Positions 55,636 to 64,000 of a DNA stretch of 64,000 nucleotides are shown in pieces. Under the pieces are notes generated by a model, which searched no databases, had not been told where the DNA came from, and worked only from the letters and a program-made list of their open reading frames with translations. Positions within the stretch are counted from its first letter, which is position 1. Each line of letters starts with the position of its first letter. The position numbers were made by a program, and so were the translations under genes. Source of the stretch: Limnephilus marmoratus (Eukaryota; Arthropoda; Insecta; Trichoptera; Limnephilidae); NCBI GenBank assembly GCA_917880885.1, contig OU862920.1:42381019-42445018 (forward strand), written 5' to 3'.

Positions 55636-56371
55636 CATAGACATATGAATATTAATAGACCAGAACATAAAGGTGAGGGGAAGAAACCAACTACAGCGGG
55701 GGCAGAGCGGGAAGATGAATTCGGTGATATGTGATTCGTCAATAACTCAATCTGAGAGTATATGGGCATCTCGCATAATAATATCACCATTTAGTTCTTA
55801 AAAGTAAACTCTGCTCTTTAATGAATAGACCTTTTTACATGGGAGCGCGAATTGCTCGCCGCGAAATGAACAAATTTACAAATTCCAAATACAGCAAAGT
55901 AAAGTTCGAATATTTTCATAGTCCAATATTTTGTTGACGTATTTAGTTAAGACACTTTTACAAATGTTTCATAATTTACTTACCCCACAAAACAGCGACG
56001 AGCACACGCCATGTGTCTCAAGTGATAGTGTGTGTTACAAAAACGACCATATTATGTGATCTGAATAAGCTTATAATAAAGTAACATAATGCTTGCCTAT
56101 GGAATGTAATACGACAATTGGGTTTATTCTCTTTTTCACTTCTATTTTTACACGTTTTCAAAACACAAGCCACTATTTTTGCCGTGTTATTTCGTAAAAT
56201 GCACCGATGAGTGCTCGACGCTGGCTCGCAGAAGAATGATGAAATCACATTTTTTAAATTCACGCGAAGCCATACTCGATCCCAGCCGGTTCCAATGGAA
56301 CCGGTATGGGGAGGGGGAAATAATACGCTTTTATTGCTTAGGGCAGGTCTATTAATATTCATATGTCTATG
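55636..56371. mobile_element. Element with 26-bp perfect TIR and 8-bp TSD (7/8)
   Basis: The left end is catagacatatgaatattaa and the right end is its inverse; the match spans 26 bases to gacc. The flanks are ctcttccc and ctctttcc. No transposase is recognised. A 114-residue - strand frame inside (56362-56018) overlaps the TIR and has no known domain. Confidence 0.75.
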
Positions 56372-56384
56372 CTCTTTCCCTAAT

Positions 56385-56860
56385 TATTATGTATTACGTA
56401 TTATTGTTTGAAATGCCATAACACGTTAAACATAATTTATTTATTATATTCAGGTTCTCCATAAAACAGTTATACACTAAAAAATTATGGAGAAGATTAC
56501 AATTTTTTTTAAAAGTGCATGGGGGCAGTTTAACTATGTTGTGACGTATGTCAAGAGATAGTTACTGAATTCTCTGTAGGTGACATTGAAGATGTCGATG
56601 CTCAATGCACAGTCGTTAAGCAGTTGAGTGGCCCTGCTTAATGGTGCATTCTGATAGGCAGAAGTTCTCGCTTAGGGAGCATAAAAAATGCATGGGATCT
56701 CCCACGAGTACATGCGTTAGGGACAAATAAGTTGATCTTTTTCAATATTGGCGGATTTAATATGGTACCGGAGATTGGGGAAAAGAGCGACAACAGTGTT
56801 TATCATTGCTCAACACTTAGTTTTAGCCACTTTTATTGTTTAAAAAAAACTAGTGTGCTT
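56385..56860. other. No feature recognised
   Basis: Ordinary AT-rich sequence lies between two repeats. Confidence 0.35.
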
Positions 56861-56861
56861 T

Positions 56862-57225
56862 AGACCACACGACTGAAGTAAAACTTCTTTAGCTCCATCT
56901 ATATGACAGGAAGAGAGAAAGAAAATGTGCGCGGGCACTGCTCTCTATTGCTCCTACAGTGTGATACAGACAATAGGCCTGCACTGTGTCTTAGATGTAC
57001 GAAACGTAACTGGCTATGAGAGAAAGAAAATGTGTACTCGCACCTCTCTCTCTTGCCCCTACAGTAATATACGAAACGTAACTCTCTCTCTTTCTATCTT
57101 CACTAACTTATACCTCCCTCTCAACCTCAACTACCGTTCGCCTCGCTTTTCGTAACGATCTCGTCACGCATTCACCAGCTTACTCCCCAAGTCAAGCTTG
57201 CTTAAAGAATTTTTACTTCAAAAAA
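56862..57225 (+). repeat. Family T repeat, full copy
   Basis: It starts agaccacacgactgaagtaa and ends cttactccccaagtcaagct. It is closely similar to 39540-39880. The (CT)n-rich centre generates spurious open frames. Confidence 0.7.
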
Positions 57226-57378
57226 CTTGTTTTCTTTAGCAATGCTTACTTTTCTATGGTTTATTTAAATTTATTCTATTTTTGATGCTACGTAATTATT
57301 CACGCACTCTAAATTCAATAGTAATCGATATTAGTTGGAGATCTTTCCTGATAAATAAATATCTGTCTTTTCTTCCTG

Positions 57379-57612
57379 ATGTACCTCAAATTCAAAAGTA
57401 ACTTAGGATATGCAATAAACGCCAAACATCAAGTATTGCGTACGCGTGGACGTCCGTATTCCAGACCAGTTGTCAAATTGTGTGGACCGCGCGAACTTCA
57501 CCCTAATCTTATGTACAAAAAATGTTCGTGTTTGAAGGTCATTGAAGGACTTTCAAACAATTACACCAAAATTTGGTCGCTGGAGTCAAGCCTTATCAGA
57601 AACGCTTTCTAG
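57379..57612 (+). other. Unrecognised 77-residue open frame
   Basis: The frame contains RTRGRPYSRPVVKLCGPREL and MYKKCSCLKVIEGLSNNYTK. Its composition is coding-like (Cys pairs, basic), but no family is recognised and there are no splice signals. It may be a transposon relic. Confidence 0.2.
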
Positions 57613-57799
57613 GTTACAAATGACTTCGATAAAGAACTTTGCAATCATTCAAATAAGAGAGTTGCCAAAAATGTAAGGAAAATTTACTAGACCACCTAAA
57701 TTAAACTATTGTTCTTGCATCGAAATGATCTCAGGAACAAAATTACAATTGACCTGATGATAAATGAGCATTTTTTTTATTTATTAGTTTGATGGTGTC

Positions 57800-58640
57800 A
57801 CAACATAAAACTTCTTTACGCACGCTTGACTTGGGGAGTAAGCTGGTGAATGCGTGGCAAGAGCGTTACGAAAAGCGAGGTGAACGGTAGTTGACAGGGA
57901 CATATAAGCTAGTGAAGATAGAAAGAGAGAGAGTTACGTTTCGTATATTACTGTAGCGGCAACAGAGAGAGGCGCGAGTACACGTTTTCTTTCTCTCTTT
58001 CTCTCATAGCCAGTTACGTTTCGTATATCTAAGACACAGTGCAGGCTAATGTCTGTAGGAGCCAGAGAGAGCAGTGCGCCCGCACATTTTATTTCTCTCT
58101 TCCTATCATATAGATTTTATTTTATTTTATTTTTATTTATTTGGGAGACCAACAGTTTAGATTAATAACAGAGTATAATAATTGAGTACAATAATTGAAC
58201 CATTTACAGGTTTCCACATGGGTATTGAATACAAGTAGTGTAGTGATTCCAGAGATATTTACTAATAAAAAATAAAAAATTACACTTCAAGAGACGAGTT
58301 ATTTAGGTGGGAATAGGACGGGGGTAGGATGGGGGGGATCGGTTAAGTTGGTAATAAAAATATGCATGACAAAAATTAAAAGAGAAAAAAAGGAAGTTTA
58401 TAGAGTGGTGGTTGTATTAGAGGGTATCTATAAGTATTGTTATTGTGGAGTATCGAGAGAGCGTCTGTGTGATTTTAAGGAGTGTGGTGCAGAGTTAAAA
58501 ATGTCCAATTGTGTATAGTGTGTGTTGAAAGTGTTGGATGTACGATAGATGAAAGAGTTCTGCTTAGAATTAGTGTTGCACTAATGTAGATGGAGCTAAA
58601 GAAGTTTTACTTCAGTTGTGTGGTCTAAAGCACACTCGTT
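57800..58640 (-). repeat. Family T repeat, reverse copy split by a LINE tail
   Basis: The left part (cgcttgacttggggagtaag to cctatcatatag) and right part (atggagctaaagaagtttta to gtggtctaaagcacactcg) together make one copy. The gap holds the insertion at 58116-58586. Confidence 0.75.
58116..58586 (-). mobile_element. LINE 3' tail inserted into family T repeat, TSD tagat
   Basis: The duplicated target tagat is at 58111-58115 and 58587-58591. It starts with a (TTTTA)n tract and atttatttgggagaccaac. On the - strand this is a non-LTR 3' UTR ending in (TAAAA)n. No coding sequence remains, because of 5' truncation. Confidence 0.65.
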
Positions 58641-58799
58641 TTTTTTCGTTTTAATAGAGATTTTTAATCATCTGTAAATTGTTTATCAGGTGCGGTCATG
58701 AATGTATTTTTGCAATTCGATACGATACATTAAAATTAGTGACGAAATGCTAACATTTCTCCTAATGTTATTCAAAATTAATCTCATTGATAAAACAAA

Positions 58800-59030
58800 A
58801 AACAGAGTGTACAATTCACATGCCGTAGAAGTGAAACCTTCAGAAAACTAAAGTAGACAAGAGTGGGGAGGCTTCGAAGCACCGCACCACCGATTATACT
58901 ATCTTATTCTCTCGCATGCTAAATCCTATCGATGTAAGTATTTGTCTCTTTTTATTGTCGCTATTTTTCGTACCATCGAGTTTCAAATCATAACGGTGCT
59001 AAAGAAGTGTTCTCTTCAAAAATGACTCAA
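58800..59030 (-). repeat. 'GTGAAACTTC' family, reverse copy
   Basis: It runs from gtgtacaattcacatgccg and tagaagtgaaaccttc through tttgtctctttttattgtcg to cgagtttcaaatcataacgg and the tctcttcaaaaatg end. It has the same structure as 6716-6935. Confidence 0.6.
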
Positions 59031-59034
59031 ATCT

Positions 59035-60600
59035 CGTACAAAACGAATGTTGAAACAAAACGAATAGCTTTTGAGACTGGTGATGAACACAGACAACCGC
59101 ACCAAAAAGATTTGGTGTGATTTTGGGACAACTGAAAAATTAATTAATTATTTTAAATATTACAACTAACTATAACAATTAAAAAAATATACTGGAATTT
59201 TAATTATAACAATTAAAAAAATTATAAAAGGCTGGAGTTCACCATAAACAATTATTTTTAAAAATATATTTCTTATAAAACACCTGGAAAAATTAACTAA
59301 AAATAAGTCATTTTATTTTTGACTTTCTTTAGCAGTTAAATTATTGTTTCAAAACCAAAATGCTCTAAGATTCCTGAGAGAAAACTTTATGTTAACTTCT
59401 AGATGTCAGCAATCACAAAAAACGATTTTGTGCTTTGTATTTAGTCTCGTTTCCTTTTTCAAATGCCCATTATCTGTTTATCGAATGTAGGTACAGTATA
59501 AGGTCGGTAGGTATATTATTAAATATATAACAAAAGAGCTTAATGCATTTGAAAAATGATGTCATTGGATTTAACTAAATCCTTTGTGGGTACTAAATTT
59601 GCATGAAACGTGACCGTGCAAATCGCTGCGATGGATGGTCGGTCATGTAAAATACACCCACAATGCTATAGATATAGACTATTATTGATATTTGACCATT
59701 TTATGGTGTCATTCAGTAAAGGATATTATCTCAGGCGCGTTTCACAATTATATTCGATTATTTATCAAATTATTTTGCCACACCGATAACTGAATTGTAT
59801 CAATAAAAAGTGAACACCAATGTAAGATTATTGATTTCACTACAGCAATCATAACTTTCAATATTGTTGATGCGTTCCCTCACAAATCCGTACAATTTCA
59901 AATGACAAAACTAAGTTACAAATCCGCCTTTCAGCAAAAACTACGAAGAGTGTCAAAAAATATCTCTAGGCCCTTGGAGGTTTTAAACTTGGCGTCACTT
60001 GTGTCAGATATTTTCTAACAATGCGTGTGCCTTAGATTAATGCTGGGAACAAAGAATGAACTAGTATAAAACTATACTGACAGTTAAAGAAATTGTGAGA
60101 TTGCGAGTGAGATTTTGAAAGCTTTCTAGTTTGACTTAGAATTTAGAATTAGAATTTTGAGTTTAGAATTCCACAATACAGCCTACTTCTTTTGTAAATT
60201 TTATTTAAGAAAGAATTATTTAATTATTTTTTTTATAGGAATTTAAAAGGTTAAGAAAGTTGACGAAATGAGTTGACGTTCCGATCCTTTCCAAATGCAG
60301 AATATGTCGTCCACATACCTTTTCCATAATAAAACATATCTTAAAAGGGGGGATTTTTAATTAAAAAGTGGTTTCCACATCATTCATGATTGGCGGAGAT
60401 GCGGGATACGAATTGTGCGCCACAAGTTGTTTGCGACGTGGAAACACAACACGAGTATCGGATACCTGTGGATAAATTTATTTTATTTATATAATATTAT
60501 AATGTATTTATGTACATACATAACAGCTACCTTATTTATTTGTGTTTATTTTCGAGGCAACTTTGGCAATTTGTGATTTATCACATATAACTATCCTCCG
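59035..60600. other. AT-rich DNA, no recognised feature
   Basis: No coding, RNA or delimitable transposon sequence was seen. Confidence 0.35.
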
Positions 60601-60780
60601 TTGGTCTCCATGAAACAGGCAGCTGCCTAGTATGGTGATCTAATGTATCTTTTCAATTAAATGTATAATTTATGTAACATGCTTTTAATAAATAAAATAA
60701 ATAAATAAATATTAGACATTTACGTTGATTAGATACATTAAATCATCATACTAGGCGACTGCCTGTTTCATGGTGACCAA
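60601..60780. mobile_element. 180-bp MITE with ~47-bp TIR
   Basis: The left end is ttggtctccatgaaacaggc and the right end, reversed, ttggtcaccatgaaacaggc. The match extends to tgatctaatgtatc. An (AATA)n run sits in the centre. Confidence 0.85.
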
Positions 60781-60809
60781 TGAAAGATGGCTACTTTGAA
60801 TGAAGTCTA

Positions 60810-61010
60810 GTGTAAACACATGGTACTAGTATGTCATGATGTTGAAAATTGATAAAGTTATAATAAAAAATAGAAAAGAGAAAAAGAAGTGCGTAAAATA
60901 AATTTGTAAATAAAATAAACCTGTAAACATATGGTACTAGTAAGTAATGATGTTGAAAATTGGTAAACTTATAATAAAAAATAGAAAAGAAAAAAGAAGT
61001 GCGTATGGAT
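60810..61010 (+). repeat. ~100-bp direct tandem duplication
   Basis: Two copies share catggtactagtatgtcatg, tgttgaaaattgataaag and aaaaaagaagtgcgtaaa. The second is slightly diverged. Confidence 0.75.
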
Positions 61011-61069
61011 AAGATTATGAAAATACTCATGTCAATATTTTAATTTTATTTTTATTTTTATATGTGTGC

Positions 61070-61260
61070 GTGCATACGTGCATGTGCATACATCCATGTA
61101 CACATAAACATACACACACACGTATATGCACCTACGTACATGAATACATACATATATACACAGGCATGTACGCAATACCAACACGTACACATATATACAT
61201 ACATACACATACCTGCACGTATACACACATATATTCTTCTTCCTCACACATGTAAACAAC
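61070..61260 (+). repeat. (CA/TA)-rich microsatellite
   Basis: Imperfect acatacatatatacac-type sequence. It opens several frames that are not genes. Confidence 0.85.
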
Positions 61261-61263
61261 ATA

Positions 61264-61912
61264 CAGGGTGTTAAGGGACGTACTTGACTTACTTTAACCC
61301 AGGGTTTCCCAACCAGTGGTCCGCGAACCATTGAAGATGGTCCGCGATGGTGCACCGGTCAATAAACGCATTAGCGCGCGGGCGGTCCCTGGTCGAGAAG
61401 TCTGAATAAAAAAAATCGGGACAATATTCAGTTTATCATTATTGTACCTTGTGGTCAGTGGTCAGTGGCCATTATGGTATTTCGTTTCGCCCCACCCCAT
61501 CCTACCCCTTCCGTTGTGGTAAATATTCTGCTAGAACCCGTCCCACCCTATCCTATTCCGCCCCCTCCGTTGTGGTAAATATTCTAAATATTCTGTTAGA
61601 ACCCGTCTTACCCTATCCCATTACGCTCCTCCCGTTGTGCCATCCGTCCTCAGAGGCTTAAACGCCCGCTACACTACTCGCTTCGACGAAGTCCTCGACG
61701 AAGTTAGCCGAAGTTCGAAGCGCGTGTCTACACTACTCTCTTGGTGTCACCACCCCCCCCCCCCTATTAAAATTTGCAAAACACAAATTTCAACTTTATA
61801 AAAAAATTATCCGTCCTGGGGCGGTGGGGGGGGGGGGGGGGGGGTAGCTAGAGAACAAATAATGTCAGGAATCACTGGTTAAAGTAAGTCAAGTACGTTC
61901 CTTAACACCCTG
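61264..61912. mobile_element. Element with CAGGGTGTTAAGGGACGTAC TIR and TA flanks, composite interior
   Basis: The left TIR and inverted right TIR match over about 37 bases (to cttactttaacc). TA lies on both sides. The interior holds a hAT-like end (cagggtttcccaaccagtgg), two near-identical ccctatcctattccg/ttgtggtaaatattct blocks and an 18-G run. The family also occurs at 63541-63827. Confidence 0.75.
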
Positions 61913-61919
61913 TATACAC

Positions 61920-63535
61920 CTCTATCTGAGTATAAGAAACAAGTTACTAACATATCACATTCACTCATCAAAAAGTCCCCAAGCGCCTTCCTGAAACTGT
62001 CGCATTTGGCTATTGACTTTATTTCTATTGCTAAATTACTAAATTTAGCAATAAAGATAATAATATAAATAAAGTGTATATCTCTGTGGAAGAAGGGCCT
62101 TAATAGGAGAATTCTATGAGATTAAAGGAAATGGTAAAGGGGAATGTGTTTATCTATAAGGTTGAAATCCCGCGTTCAGTAACAACATCTGAATAACCAG
62201 GTGAATAACCACCGGTTCTTCCCGTTTCCTTCTCCTAACCCTCTTCACTTCCTTTTCCCACTCAAAATTTCTCAATTTGGGTTAGCAATTGTCAGGTTGC
62301 CTCCGGGCTGATGCAATTCTACTGCTGTATAACAAAAACCAAATGTTACCATTGTACGTCACTCTATGGTGACTTTATGCTATTATATTACGGCACTTAA
62401 TCTGTGTACAAACAACATACATTTAATATCACGTTAATGGCATCTGTGATAATTAACCCATATGTAACAACCGTAAGTACGCAACAAAACCTGTTATTGT
62501 TAAATTGGACGACCTTTTTTATTTTATTTTATTTATTTATTCTATGGTTATAAAAGTAGATTGCGTGTAAAATAGTTCATAGAAAGATTAAAATTTGTGT
62601 GCTGTAAATAATTTAAACAATATTATAGTTTTTCGTGAACACCTCACAAGGAAAATCTGCGCTGAAGTTGTTTTAAAAAAGTAAGTCATTGAGAATTAAT
62701 TATCTTACATATTAATATTGAATTATTTATTATTATTAAATAACCGAAAAAAATATTTTCTAGTAGTTCCGTGAAGAGAATGCGAGGTCTCATCCAAAAT
62801 CGTATGTTTCTCATTTTCTCTTATTTATTTAATCATGAGATTTGTAAGTAATTAGTAATTACTTACATACCTGCCTACTTGATTATAAAACATAAATATT
62901 AAGCAATTTGTTCTAAGAAATGTTACCCTCTCAATGACAAATTCTATTTTTCTAACTTTCTTCAGACTGGTAGGTACCATATTATTGATTATTCCCATTT
63001 GACAGCTGGTGGTAGAAACCACAATAGTTCGAACTTTGGCGGCATAAAAAGGTAATATCCGAAAAGTAACGACCGTCTTACGAACCGGACCCGGAACGTA
63101 ACTAAAAGAAATTACAGACAGATGAAATGCCAAATGGTTAAGTTAAAACGATTACTTTGTTAGCACCTCTGTCGGCAATGAAATTACAATCATTCTTTAA
63201 AGAAAACGAAATTTAAATAACATTTCCAACAATTGAGAGTCGTAGGTGGTTAAACTATTCGGTTTTGGTACGTTGTTTGAAATAGCAGCAGCCGTGTTTG
63301 GTGACCAGATCGGAATAGCCAGGTTCTTTCCGAACTTCCCCTTTCCCATCTTTTTCTCATCCCCCGCTCCCTTCCGTCTCACAACATACCCCTCTGTCAC
63401 TACATTCACAAGCTCAATTGGAAAGCTCAATTGGTAGTACCTAGTTACATGTGTATAACCCGGCTTCACCCGGGATTATGATTACCAAATAAAAACAAAC
63501 AGTGCGTCTTACTTTTAGACCATCAATTACACCGT
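61920..63535. other. AT-rich DNA with fragments of unclassified repeats
   Basis: The stretch at 63290-63400 (ttccgaacttcccctttccc) is an inverted relative of purine-rich repeats at 24380 and 50820. No gene is supported. Confidence 0.35.
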
Positions 63536-63540
63536 ATATA

Positions 63541-63827
63541 CAGGGTGTCAAGGGACGTACTTAACATACTAGTGATTCCTGAAATTATTTGGCTTAAAAA
63601 ATGTGAATGAAATTTCGGCCTGCCGTGATTTTTTAGAAAAACATTATACATGACGTCTCTGGTCACTCTGCCGAGTAACCCAACCTCTCACACCGCCCCT
63701 AACCGTCCAATACCACTGAGTTGTTTTTAATGTTTACAGGTGAAAAAAAATCTAAAATATCACCGAAGACCAAAATTACATTTACATTTTGTCAGAAAGT
63801 AAATCAAATACGTCCCTAAACACCCTG
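63541..63827. mobile_element. 287-bp MITE, CAGGGTGT(C/T)AAGGGACGTA family
   Basis: The left end is cagggtgtcaagggacgta and the right end, reversed, cagggtgtttagggacgta. TA lies on both sides. It is a shorter relative of 61264-61912. Confidence 0.85.
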
Positions 63828-64000
63828 TATTATATTTAGAAGGTCTGAAAGTTTGAATGAAAATGTCGAAGCGTTCTTAAAATAGTTACACTTACCTAAA
63901 GTTTTCTAATTTAAATGACGCCAGAACAACTTTCTGACAGTCAATAGGTGCTTTTAATATTCCCAAAAAGCAATAAATATACGTTCTCTACTACAATAAT

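Noticed and set aside
55983..56015. - strand ATGGCGTGTGCTCG...GTGG|GTAAGT as a start exon
   Set aside because: Again it is phase 1, and it lies inside a transposon with TIRs and a TSD.
61032..61355. CVYVYVYMDVC-type open frames
   Set aside because: Microsatellite translation.

Overview
This window is nuclear DNA of an insect, most likely a lepidopteran. It is AT-rich, with short exons, GT-AG introns, many short repeats, Helitron-like tails ending in CTAG, and tRNA-derived SINEs. There is no operon structure, CRISPR array or rRNA. Species cannot be named from the sequence alone.

Two host genes converge tail to tail. On the + strand (2439-11820) are the last seven exons of a giant muscle kinase gene, best matched to Unc-89/obscurin: a low-complexity linker, one Ig domain, a complete protein-kinase domain and a short tail. 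All six internal splice junctions agree in phase. On the - strand (38208 down to 20624) are seven in-phase exons of an SLC36-type proton-coupled amino acid transporter of the 'pathetic' (path) type. They give 485 residues ending at a stop codon. The initiating exon was not found, unless translation starts at the internal Met in the 36326-36457 exon.

The rest is a dense, nested transposon landscape. Many elements can be delimited by their own termini and target-site duplications (TSDs). These include six hAT-type elements flanked by 8-bp duplications that are exact or 7 of 8 (16379-17379, 21883-22206, 23009-23818, 36562-37319, 50105-50724, 55636-56371), a seventh with a 6/8 duplication (31149-31344), and an eighth (46887-48791) split by a pogo-like element with a TA duplication (46928-48059). 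There is also a mariner with 230-bp terminal inverted repeats (9245-10190), a piggyBac-like element (42666-44327), two 5'-truncated LINEs (29190-29755, 30325-31080), several MITE families and tRNA-derived SINEs.

Four items stand out. (1) A decayed duplicate of a path exon lies just upstream of the functional one, next to a 57-bp tandem repeat that copies the splice acceptor. (2) A roughly 2-kb array is saturated with TTCnnGAA heat-shock-element motifs (44640-46600), and a related copy lies at 40092-40620. (3) A perfect 106-bp-arm palindrome (51272-51488) carries a hammerhead-ribozyme-like core in each arm. (4) The mariner's inverted repeats have captured its promoter and the start of its transposase ORF.

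East of 38.2 kb no convincing host exon was found. That stretch is probably the upstream region or long 5' intron of path, filled with repeats.
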